Positions 16,101-24,116 of a stretch of 64,000 bases of DNA are shown here, in pieces. The position numbers and the translations under genes are program-made. Below the pieces are notes generated by a model. It was not told where the DNA came from. It did not search any database and saw only the letters and a list, made by a program, of their open reading frames with translations. The DNA comes from Nocardioides bruguierae (GTDB taxonomy: Bacteria > Actinomycetota > Actinomycetes > Propionibacteriales > Nocardioidaceae). The stretch lies in the NCBI RefSeq assembly GCF_023656415.1, contig NZ_JAMOIL010000010.1, positions 124,001-188,000 on the forward strand, given 5' to 3'. Within the stretch, counting starts at the first letter, position 1. Each line of letters opens with the position of its first letter.

Positions 16101-18073
16101 ACCAGGGTCTTGGCCGACTCGGGCAGCTCCGCGCCGTAGCGCAGACCGAACTCGTAGACGTAGGTCGGCTCGTCCAGGTCGTCCAGCTCGTAGGGCCGCT
16201 CGTCGACGACCTCGACGCCCAGCGACGAGAGCATCGGCAGCACCCGCGAGAGCGAGAGGCCGGGGCCGACCCGGAAGACCTTCAGCCGCACCTCGCCACG
16301 GCCGGCGTCCAGGCGCTCGTACAGCGCCAGGTCGAGGCCCTGGCTCACGCCCGCGGCGGCGTTGGCCGCGCGCACCTCCTCGAGGCGGCCGAGGTCCACC
16401 GCCGCCGTCCGCGGGGAGAAGTCCTCCTTGTAGGCCTCGGGGAAGGCGTCGCCGTAGCGACGGACGAGGCGGGAGCCGGCGTGCTCGCCGTGCTCGGCCA
16501 GGACGGCGGCCACGAAGTCGTCGCGCCACGAGCGCGAGGCGTCGACCAGCCGACGCTCGAGGTCCGCGGGGTCCAGGACGCGCAGCGTGCCGGTCACCGT
16601 GGGGTCGTGCTCGCCCTGCGGCAGGTGCACCACGAAGTGCACCCGGGCCGTGGTCGACTCGTGGATGCGCACGGTGAACTCGACGCTCGAGCCGCCCAGC
16701 TGGTCGAGCAGGATCTGGCTGAACCGCTCGCGGACGGCGGTGTTGTACCGGTCGCGCGGCAGGTAGACGAGCACGCTGACGTAGCGCCCGTAGGTGTCGG
16801 CGCGCGTGATGGCGCGCACCGAGCGCCGCTCGCGGGCGTGCATGGCGGCGGTCGCCATCGAGGCGAGCTCGGCGACCGGGGTGTGGAACAGCTCGTCGCG
16901 CGGGTAGCTCTCGAGGGTGTCCATGAGCGCGCGACCGGCGTAGGAGCGCGGGTCGAAGCCGCTGCGCCGCAGCACCTCCTCGGCCTTGTCGCGCAGCAGC
17001 GGCACGCGCATCAGCGACTCCGCGTAGGCGCTGGAGGAGAACAGGCCCAGGAAGCGGCGCTCGCCGGTGACGTTGCCGGCCTCGTCGAAGGTCTTCACCC
17101 CGACGTAGTCGAGGTAGGCGGGGCGGTGGACCGTGGCGCGGGAGTTGGCCTTGGCCAGCACCAGCAGGGTCTTCTCGCGGGCCTTGGCGCGCACCGGGCC
17201 AGGCATCCGCGCGAAGCTGGTGCTCCGGTCCTCGTCGGCGCGCAGGATGCCGAGGCCGCTGCCGTCGACGGCGCGCAGCACGTCCTCGCCGTCCACGACG
17301 TCGAGGTCGTAGTCGCGGGCGCCGAGGAAGGTGAAGTGGTCCTCGGTGAGCCAGTCGAGCAGGTCGGTGGCCTGGCGGACCTCGTCGGCGTCGATGCCGG
17401 TCGGCGGCTGCTCGCGCAGGGTGAAGGCGAGGTCGCGCAGCCGTGCGCGGCTCGCGCCCCAGTCCTCCACGGAGAGCCGCACGTCGCGCAGCACCCGCTG
17501 GAGCTGGGCGACGATCGCGCCGGCGCCCTCGTCGGGGTCGTTCTCGGGCACCCGGTCGATCTCCAGGTGCATCCAGGACTCGCGCCGCCAGCCGTCGTCG
17601 GGCGCACGGCCGCTGTCGGCGACCGGCACGACCTCGAGCAGCGTGCCCGCCTCGTCCCGGCGGACGTCCAAGTGGGGGTGGACGACGAGGTGGACGTCGC
17701 GCAGCTGGCGGGCCAGCTCCATGGTCACGGAGTCGACCAGGAAGGGCATGTCGTCGGTGACGATCTCGACCACGCTGTGCCCGCCGGCGGACCAGCCCTG
17801 CTCGGCCAGCGTGGGGGTCAGGACGCGGATCCGGGCCTCGCCCTCGCTGCGTCGCGCGGCCAGCCGGTGGTGGCTGGCGAGGGCGCCGAAGACGTCGGCG
17901 TCGCTGCGTTCCCCGAGGTCCTCGGGAGCCACGTAGCGGAAGTACGCGCGCAGCAGCGCGCCCACGGTCTCGTGCGGTGGCCCGCCCGTGCCCTTGCCCG
18001 CGCAGGCGAGCTCGGTGGCCCGCGCGAGGAGGTCGGACTTGCCCTGGTCTGAGGTCTGCGTCGCCGTTGACAC
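13136..18073 (-). CDS. gdh: NAD-dependent glutamate dehydrogenase, large (about 180 kDa) type
   Basis: A 1645-aa enzyme of the large bacterial NAD-GDH family, oxidising glutamate to 2-oxoglutarate and ammonia. The family size is about 1,600 aa, so this is full length. The N-terminal third is regulatory (ACT-like). The catalytic core begins near residue 780, with the Lys motif VPVGAKGGFYAKDLPD, the region GGLRWSDRRDDFRTEV before it, and the dinucleotide-binding stretch VGVGDMSGDVFGNGML after it. The start is GTG at 18073 (VSTATQTSDQGKSDLL). It stands alone and ends beside repeat copy B. With pruA at 19894 it fits proline and glutamate catabolism (inference). Confidence 0.95.
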   Translation of the reverse strand: MSTATQTSDQGKSDLLARATELACAGKGTGGPPHETVGALLRAYFRYVAPEDLGERSDADVFGALASHHRLAARRSEGEARIRVLTPTLAEQGWSAGGHSVVEIVTDDMPFLVDSVTMELARQLRDVHLVVHPHLDVRRDEAGTLLEVVPVADSGRAPDDGWRRESWMHLEIDRVPENDPDEGAGAIVAQLQRVLRDVRLSVEDWGASRARLRDLAFTLREQPPTGIDADEVRQATDLLDWLTEDHFTFLGARDYDLDVVDGEDVLRAVDGSGLGILRADEDRSTSFARMPGPVRAKAREKTLLVLAKANSRATVHRPAYLDYVGVKTFDEAGNVTGERRFLGLFSSSAYAESLMRVPLLRDKAEEVLRRSGFDPRSYAGRALMDTLESYPRDELFHTPVAELASMATAAMHARERRSVRAITRADTYGRYVSVLVYLPRDRYNTAVRERFSQILLDQLGGSSVEFTVRIHESTTARVHFVVHLPQGEHDPTVTGTLRVLDPADLERRLVDASRSWRDDFVAAVLAEHGEHAGSRLVRRYGDAFPEAYKEDFSPRTAAVDLGRLEEVRAANAAAGVSQGLDLALYERLDAGRGEVRLKVFRVGPGLSLSRVLPMLSSLGVEVVDERPYELDDLDEPTYVYEFGLRYGAELPESAKTLVTDALRAIWDRHAETDGFNRLVLAAGLTWREVAILRAYAKYMRQGGSPFGGDTIQEALAVNVDITRLLVRLFTCRFEPSEAGGPSPDKREHTARTIAGHVERALDDVVSLDHDRILRSYLTHVQATLRTNYFQTDEDGRPKSYLSLKLEPKAIPDLPQPRPRFEIFVYSPRVEGVHLRFGPVARGGLRWSDRRDDFRTEVLGLVKAQMVKNTVIVPVGAKGGFYAKDLPDPSVDRDAWMAEGKAAYRTFISGLLDITDNLVDGATVPPPRVVRHDGDDSYLVVAADKGTATFSDIANGVAQDYGFWLGDAFASGGSVGYDHKAMGITARGAWVSVQRHFRERGVDCQREDFTAVGVGDMSGDVFGNGMLLSEHTRLVAAFDHRDVFLDPRPDAAVSYAERKRLFELPRSSWRDYDASLISEGGGVFSRQAKSVPVSAQVRALLGLADDVTHLAPNDLLRAILTADVDLLWNGGIGTYVKASTESHADAGDKANDAIRVDGRELRAKIVGEGGNLGLTQAGRIEYARAGGAINTDFIDNSAGVDTSDHEVNIKILLDRVVADGDLTGKQRNQLLAQMTDEVASLVLRDNREQNLALANSLLGAPALVNVHEDQMLRLEDDGVLSREVEGLPTTAEVQRRAENNEGLTAPELSVLLAWTKIVLAEDLLASGVADEDFLHRGLPGYFPSAMREKFTDAIAAHPLRREIVVTQVVNEVVNAAGITFVHRLTAETGATVPELVVAMLVAEEVVGSRALVDGVRALDFTVDAGLQTRLRIELRTLVERTTRWLVGQHRVGEGGGGAEAVVAGLAEPVRATMAALPELVSGHVRTSCEEHLSRLTEAGVPDELARSLSVLGPAAAVPALVELALEQERDPAEVTRVWFALAERLGLSSLEQRILALPRHDRWQSMARAALREDLAGVHLQLTAQVLAASDDGRSADERVEAWRAGREGLVDRASSTVTQLCAEEGADLARLSVGLRTVRSLTAAR

Positions 18074-18110
18074 ACTCCGACACTAGGGGGCCTGCGCGTG
18101 GCCGCCAACA

Positions 18111-18151
18111 CCACCCGCCCGGGCTTGCGTCACTCTTGCCCGGACGGGTGG
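18111..18151 (-). terminator. Hairpin after the flavin-dependent oxidoreductase gene
   Basis: 14-nt arms 18111-18124 and 18138-18151 pair with one G-U wobble around a 13-nt loop, 12 bp beyond the stop at 18164. Confidence 0.6.
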
Positions 18152-18163
18152 ATCACGGCCTGG

Positions 18164-19180
18164 TCAGCGCCAGCCGAGGGCCGGGGCGACGTGGGTCATC
18201 AGCGACTCCAGCACGTGCGCGTTGTACTCCACGCCGAGCTGGTTGGGGACGGTGATGAGCAGCGTGTCCGCGGTGGCGACGGCCTCGTCCTCGCGCAGCT
18301 CCTCGATGAGCTTGTCGGGCTCGCCGGCGTAGGTCTTGCCGAAGCGGGACCGGACGCCCTCGAGCATGCCCACCTGGTCCTGCGAGGAGCCGGTGCCGAA
18401 GTAGGCGGCGTCGGTCTCGTCGACGATCGGGAAGATGCTGCGGCTGACCGAGGTGCGCGGCGTCCAGTCGTGGCCGGCGTCCGCCCACGCCTTGCGGAAC
18501 CGCTCGATCTGCTCGGCCTGGAGGGCGTGGAAGGGCACGCCGGTGTCCTCCGAGAGCAGGGTCGAGGACATCAGGTTCATGCCCTGCCGGGCGGTCCACT
18601 CGGCGGTGGCGCGGGTGCCCGCGCCCCACCAGATGCGCCGGCGCAGGCCCGGGCTGTGCGGCTCGATCCGCAGCAGGCCCGGCGGGTTCGGGAACATCGG
18701 CCGCGGGTTCGGCTCGGCGAAGCCCTGGCCCTCGAGCACCTGGAGGAACACCTCGGTGTGCTGGCGGGCCATGTCGGCGTGGTCGGACCCCTCGCTCGGC
18801 TGGTAGCCGAAGTACCGGTAGCCGTCGATCACCTGCTCCGGGCTGCCCCGGGAGATGCCGAGCTGGAGCCGCTCGCCGGAGAGCAGGTCGGCCGCGCCGG
18901 CGTCCTCCGCCATGTACAGCGGGTTCTCGTAGCGCATGTCGATGACGCCGGTGCCGAGCTCGATGGTCGACGTCCTGGCGCCGGCCGCGGCCAGCAGCGG
19001 GAACGGCGAGGCGAGCTGGCGGGCGAAGTGGTGGACGCGGAAGTACGCGCCGTCCACGCCCAGCTCCTCGGCGGCGACCGCGAGGTCGACGGACTGGGTG
19101 AGGGCATCGGCGGCCGACCGCGTCTGGGACTGCGGCGACGGCGTCCAGTGCCCGAAGGACAGGAACCCGATCTTCTTCAT
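18164..19180 (-). CDS. LLM class flavin-dependent oxidoreductase
   Basis: A 338-aa member of the luciferase-like monooxygenase family, a TIM-barrel FMN or F420 enzyme. Landmarks are MKKIGFLSFGHW at the start, AAEELGVDGAYFRVHHFARQ (the usual EHH region, here VHHF), ASPFPLLAAAGARTSTIELGTGV and ERLQLGISRGSPEQV. The substrate cannot be told from sequence. A GGGAGAG ribosome binding site precedes the ATG at 19180. Palindromes between 19192 and 19208 overlap the likely promoter, suggesting a dedicated repressor, although no regulator gene is adjacent. Confidence 0.88.
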   Translation of the reverse strand: MKKIGFLSFGHWTPSPQSQTRSAADALTQSVDLAVAAEELGVDGAYFRVHHFARQLASPFPLLAAAGARTSTIELGTGVIDMRYENPLYMAEDAGAADLLSGERLQLGISRGSPEQVIDGYRYFGYQPSEGSDHADMARQHTEVFLQVLEGQGFAEPNPRPMFPNPPGLLRIEPHSPGLRRRIWWGAGTRATAEWTARQGMNLMSSTLLSEDTGVPFHALQAEQIERFRKAWADAGHDWTPRTSVSRSIFPIVDETDAAYFGTGSSQDQVGMLEGVRSRFGKTYAGEPDKLIEELREDEAVATADTLLITVPNQLGVEYNAHVLESLMTHVAPALGWR

Positions 19181-19191
19181 GTCTCTCCCAA

Positions 19192-19213
19192 CAACGTTGA
19201 GGCTTCAATAATC
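19192..19213 (-). promoter_or_regulatory. Candidate promoter and operator of the LLM oxidoreductase
   Basis: On the coding strand a GATTAT -10-like box (19213-19208) is followed by TTGAAGCCTCAA (19208-19197, arms TTGA/TCAA), which runs into the palindrome CAACGTTG (19199-19192). An operator at the transcription start of a flavin enzyme gene is typical for MarR or TetR type repressors (inference). Confidence 0.35.
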
Positions 19214-19238
19214 CCGAGGACGGTGGACGGGTGCGGCG

Positions 19239-19316
19239 ATCTCGAGGCTCGTCGCCGGAGCTCCTCACACCTCGATCACCGGATTGCCCCGGAGCTCCTC
19301 ACACCTCGATCACCGG
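19239..19316. repeat. REP-like repeat with an internal 28-bp tandem duplication
   Basis: The left end ATCTCGAGGCTCG and right end CACCTCGATCACCGG match the ends of the copies at 44498-44535 and 45957-45996. The right part (CCGGAGCTCC at its left to ATCACCGG at its right) occurs twice, 19255-19282 and 19289-19316, as an exact 28-bp direct repeat separated by ATTGCC. Confidence 0.85.
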
Positions 19317-19321
19317 TGGGG

Positions 19322-19327
19322 CAGGAT
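19322..19327 (+). promoter_or_regulatory. Candidate -10 box (CAGGAT) of a leaderless transcript
   Basis: CAGGAT ends 6 nt before the ATG at 19334, and no ribosome binding site is present. Confidence 0.3.
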
Positions 19328-19333
19328 GCGCCC

Positions 19334-19813
19334 ATGACGACGCACATCTCCCACTCGATGACCTACAACGGCGACATGGAGACGGTCCGCGCGATGGTGC
19401 TGGACAAGGGCTTCCGCGAGGAGGTCTGCGAGGCCCAGCGCGTGCTGCGTCACGAGGTCAGCGTCACCGAGGACGCGGAGGCGACCATCGTCCGCGTCGA
19501 GCAGGTGCAGGGTGCCGCCGGGCTGCCGTCGTTCGCCACCAAGCTCGTCGGCGAGGAGATCACGATCATCCGGACCGAGACCTGGCGCGGCGTCTACGCC
19601 GACGTCGAGGTCGTCATCCCCGGCAAGCCGGGCGAGATCCGCGGCACCGCCACGTTGGTCGAGGACGGCGCCTCGATCACCGAGGACGTCGAGCTGGACG
19701 TGAACGTCCGCATCCCGCTGGTCGGCGGCAAGGTCGAGAAGCTGATCGCCGACATGCTCATCAAGGCGCTCAACAAGGAGGAGAAGGTCGGCTGCGCCCG
19801 CCTCTCCTCCTGA
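19334..19813 (+). CDS. DUF2505 family protein (SRPBCC-like fold)
   Basis: A 159-aa actinobacterial protein of the DUF2505 type, related by predicted fold to the START/SRPBCC lipid- or ligand-binding domains. Landmarks are YNGDMETVRAMVLDKGFREE, TLVEDGASITEDVELDVNV and VGGKVEKLIADMLIKAL near the C terminus. No signal peptide is seen, so it is cytoplasmic. The function is unknown. The ATG at 19334 is chosen because the family begins with a short beta strand like THISHSMTY. It lies directly after the REP-like repeat. Confidence 0.8.
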   Translation: MTTHISHSMTYNGDMETVRAMVLDKGFREEVCEAQRVLRHEVSVTEDAEATIVRVEQVQGAAGLPSFATKLVGEEITIIRTETWRGVYADVEVVIPGKPGEIRGTATLVEDGASITEDVELDVNVRIPLVGGKVEKLIADMLIKALNKEEKVGCARLSS

Positions 19814-19830
19814 GCAGCACCCCGACACGA

Positions 19831-19878
19831 ACAGCGCCCCCGTCGTCCACCTGTGATCAGGGGCGACGGGGGGGCTGT
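19831..19878. terminator. Bidirectional hairpin between the DUF2505 gene and pruA
   Basis: 15-nt arms 19831-19845 and 19864-19878 pair with one mismatch around an 18-nt loop, between two convergent genes. Confidence 0.75.
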
Positions 19879-19893
19879 GCGTACCCGGAGGGC

Positions 19894-21534
<1,641 letters not shown>

Positions 21535-21631
21535 GGGCGGTCCTCTCCATAGGTGGGCCGGCGGTCTGGTCCCACGCTAGGAGCGTGGACGTCGCGGCCA
21601 CATCGGACAGATGTCACGCACTCATGCGGAC

Positions 21632-21651
21632 GGTGTCATACGTCTGACACC
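21632..21651 (-). promoter_or_regulatory. Inverted repeat upstream of pruA, candidate operator
   Basis: GGTGTCA (21632-21638), six bases, TGACACC (21645-21651) is a perfect 7-bp inverted repeat about 100 bp upstream of the pruA start. A related half site, ATGTCAC, lies at 21611-21617. It could bind a proline-responsive regulator (inference). Confidence 0.35.
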
Positions 21652-21672
21652 CATCTCACACAGGCTCAGCGC

Positions 21673-21699
21673 GAGTCGACAGCACGTTGCTGCCGGCTC
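21673..21699. repeat. Palindromic 3'-end repeat, copy C (degenerate)
   Basis: GAGTCGACAGCAC is followed by GTTGCTGCCGGCTC. This is the same two-unit palindrome as copy A, with substitutions at the third and sixth steps of the stem. It lies between the pruA upstream region and the 3' end of the 21754 gene. Confidence 0.7.
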
Positions 21700-21753
21700 G
21701 ACCGTAGCGAGGTCCAGCGGAGCAGGCACATCCCCCTGAGGAGAGGAGCAGGC

Positions 21754-22080
21754 TCAGAGGAGGTGCTCGACCTCCTGCGTGGCATACCAGAGCAGCTCGT
21801 CGTCCAGGTCGGCGTAGGGCTCGGCGTCCACGTGGACGGCGGCCACCTGACGCATCTGCGCGACGTCCCCCTCGGCACCGACCTCGGCGACCACCACCAC
21901 CCGGCGGCGGTCGTCGCCGGCCAGCGCGGCGGAGGCGTCGGCCGCCCCCATCAGCGCGCCGTACTCGGCCTCCTCGCCGTCGTCGACGGCCACCAGGCCG
22001 CCCTCGGTCGGGACCCGGCCGGACTCGTGCCACTGCCGCAGCAGCCCGTAGCTGCCCGGCACGTAGACGCGCACGCTCAC
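21754..22080 (-). CDS. Conserved actinobacterial hypothetical protein (108 aa)
   Basis: A small acidic protein with the start VSVRVYVPGSYGLLRQW and the C terminus LWYATQEVEHLL. I recall short actinobacterial proteins of this kind (annotated as DUF6912) but cannot confirm the match. No membrane segment or signal peptide is present. The GTG start at 22080 overlaps the stop of the acyltransferase gene (GTGA), so it is translationally coupled and may work with it. Repeat copy C lies 55 bp beyond its stop. Confidence 0.7.
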   Translation of the reverse strand: MSVRVYVPGSYGLLRQWHESGRVPTEGGLVAVDDGEEAEYGALMGAADASAALAGDDRRRVVVVAEVGAEGDVAQMRQVAAVHVDAEPYADLDDELLWYATQEVEHLL

Positions 22081-23561
22081 TTCTTCTTCTCCTTCTCGCC
22101 GGCGGGGCCTCGCCCGCCGCTGGGCTTGCGTCGGCTCGGCCGCCGGCCCCGCGGGGCCCGGGGGCGCAGGCCGGTGGCGGTGTCCACCAGCTCCGCGAGC
22201 GCCTCGGTCAGGCACTGGCCCAGCACGTCGGCGTCGGGCACGTGGTCGCGGTCCGCGGTGATCCCGTAGGCGACCTGCCCGTCGTAGGAGGTCACGCCGA
22301 CGGCCACGAGGTGGTGCGGCAGCAGCGGCGGCACCGGGTACGTCGCGACCATCCGGGCGCCCGCGGCGTACAGCGGGGACTGGGGGCCGGGCACGTTGGT
22401 CACGGCGATCTGGAAGCCCCGCTGCGGCTCCCCCGCGGCCACGCGGCCGGCCACGGCGTGGAAGGTCGTGGGCGCGAAGCCGGACAGCCCGGCGAGCCGC
22501 TCGGCCGCCACGCCGCGTCCCGTCTCGTGGTGGGCGGTGAAGGAGTAGGAGACCTGGTGCAGGCGGACGACGGGCGAGGGCTCGCCCACGGGCAGGTCGA
22601 CGTAGTGCGGGGCGATCTGGGAGCCGAGGATGGTCGCCTCCATCTCCTCGTCGATCACCGAGACCGGCGCCACCGCGCGCACGCGGCGCAGGCCGCCCAG
22701 GGACTCGTGCCGCGTCATCAGCCACGAGCGCAGCGCCCCGGTGACCGTGGCCAGCACGACGTCGTTGACGGTGCCGCCGTGCACCTCGCGGACGAGGCGG
22801 TAGTCGGCGAGGTCGGTGAAGACCGGCACCACGCGACGCTGGGAGGAGTGCCGGCCGCTGATCGCCGTCTCCCGGTCGGGGCGGCCGGCGGTGACGGCGT
22901 CCAGGAGCACGCCGCTGCGCTGGAGGCCGGTCTCCAGGGCGCGGCCGGCGTCGTCGACCCGCGACTGGAGCGTCTGCACCAGGGTGCGGGCGTCGAGCAG
23001 GTTGTCGGTGACGGCCTCGCGCACCAGCGAGACCGCGCTGCGACGGGGCGCGGGGCGCCACTCGTCGCCGCCGAGGTCGCGGTGCTCGGGGTCCGGGTCG
23101 AGCAGCACCTGCCCGAGGTCGACGGTGGTCACGCCGTCGACGAGGGCCTGGTGGCTCTTGCTCAGCAGCGCCACCCTGCCGTCCTCGAGGCCCTCGACGA
23201 CGTAGAACTCCCACAGCGGCTTGGAGCGGTCCAGCGGGCGGGAGACGATGCGGGCGACGAGGTCGCGCAGCTGGTCCTGGGTGCCCGGGCGCGGCACCGC
23301 CGAGCGGCGCACGTGGTAGCCGAGGTCGAAGTGCGGGTCGTCGACCCACATCGGGTTGGCCAGCATGCCGGGCACGCGCTGCACCCGCTGCCGGTAGCGG
23401 GGCACGAAGCTGATCCGCTCGGAGACCAGGGCCAGCAGCCGCCCGTAGTCCAGCCCGCCCTCCCCCGGCTCGACCACCTGCACCGTGGCGTGGTGGCGCG
23501 GGGTCGACGAGGTCTCCCCCGCCAGGAGGGCGAGGTCGCGGGCGCGGAGCCGGTCGGGCAC
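22077..23561 (-). CDS. Wax ester synthase/diacylglycerol acyltransferase family protein
   Basis: A 494-aa member of the WS/DGAT (Tgs) family, which esterifies acyl-CoA to fatty alcohols or diacylglycerol for storage lipids. The acyltransferase motif HHxxxDG reads HQALVDG here (SKSHQALVDGVTTVDL), with Gln in place of the second, catalytic His. Other family blocks are present: LWEFYVVEGLEDGRVAL, NDVVLATVTGALRSWL, and FQIAVTNVPGPQSPLY near the C terminus. Activity is therefore uncertain. The GTG at 23561 has GGAGAAGG 9-10 nt upstream and begins with PDRLRARDLALL, as in the family. The C-terminal KEKKK tail is basic. Confidence 0.88.
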   Translation of the reverse strand: MPDRLRARDLALLAGETSSTPRHHATVQVVEPGEGGLDYGRLLALVSERISFVPRYRQRVQRVPGMLANPMWVDDPHFDLGYHVRRSAVPRPGTQDQLRDLVARIVSRPLDRSKPLWEFYVVEGLEDGRVALLSKSHQALVDGVTTVDLGQVLLDPDPEHRDLGGDEWRPAPRRSAVSLVREAVTDNLLDARTLVQTLQSRVDDAGRALETGLQRSGVLLDAVTAGRPDRETAISGRHSSQRRVVPVFTDLADYRLVREVHGGTVNDVVLATVTGALRSWLMTRHESLGGLRRVRAVAPVSVIDEEMEATILGSQIAPHYVDLPVGEPSPVVRLHQVSYSFTAHHETGRGVAAERLAGLSGFAPTTFHAVAGRVAAGEPQRGFQIAVTNVPGPQSPLYAAGARMVATYPVPPLLPHHLVAVGVTSYDGQVAYGITADRDHVPDADVLGQCLTEALAELVDTATGLRPRAPRGRRPSRRKPSGGRGPAGEKEKKK

Positions 23562-23735
23562 GGGGGCATCCCTTCTCCAGCGGTCCTCGGTTCGCGGGCC
23601 CGTCCGCCGATGGGTGAGGACGAGCCACGCAGCCGCCCCGGTGGTGCTCACCGGTCGGTGGCTGCGTGCGATTCTGTCAGAGCCCGGCCACCCCTGAGCG
23701 CCGCGGCGCACCGTCGAAGGACCCGGGACACCACG

Positions 23736-24116
23736 ATGCCAGCTCTCCGCCACCGCCACGCCGCCCTCCTCGCGCTCCCGCTGCTGGTCGGGTTGGTCGG
23801 GCTGTCCGGCTGCGGCGAGGGATGGTCGGCACCCGTGAACACCTCCGACCTCGCACCCGAGGTCGTCAGCGTGCGGATCACCGCGGACTCGGTCGAGCCG
23901 AACGGCGACCGGGTCGTGGTCGAGCGCGGCCAGACGGTGGTGCTGGAGGTGGACGCCGACGAGGCCGGCGAGCTGCACGTGCACGCCGACCCCGAGCAGC
24001 ACCTCGACTACCCTGCCGGTGAGAGCGAGCAGGAGGTCGTGATCACCATGCCGGGCATCGTCGAGATCGAGTCGCACTCGCTGGAGCAGACCATCGTGCA
24101 GCTCGAGGTGCGGTGA
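23736..24116 (+). CDS. Cupredoxin-like lipoprotein
   Basis: A 126-aa lipoprotein: MPALRHRHAALLALPLLVGL then the lipobox LSGC (Cys26). The mature part is a small beta sandwich with VEPNGDRVVVERGQTVVLEV, HVHADPEQHLDY and MPGIVEIESHS, the layout of EfeO-type or copper-binding cupredoxin domains. Candidate metal ligands are the histidines of HVHADPEQH. It overlaps the next gene by GTGA, so the two products are coupled. A periplasmic-type metal or redox partner of the membrane protein is likely (inference). Confidence 0.75.
   Translation: MPALRHRHAALLALPLLVGLVGLSGCGEGWSAPVNTSDLAPEVVSVRITADSVEPNGDRVVVERGQTVVLEVDADEAGELHVHADPEQHLDYPAGESEQEVVITMPGIVEIESHSLEQTIVQLEVR

Noticed and set aside
13067..18052. 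A 1,661-codon open frame on the + strand opposite the NAD-GDH gene
   Set aside because: It is a GC-rich antisense shadow: Arg/Gly/Val-rich, no domains, while the opposite strand encodes a full-length enzyme with clear motifs.
23461..23490. GGCTCGACCACCTG in the acyltransferase gene as another REP-like copy
   Set aside because: It shares only about 10 bases with the right end of the family and has no left end or palindrome.
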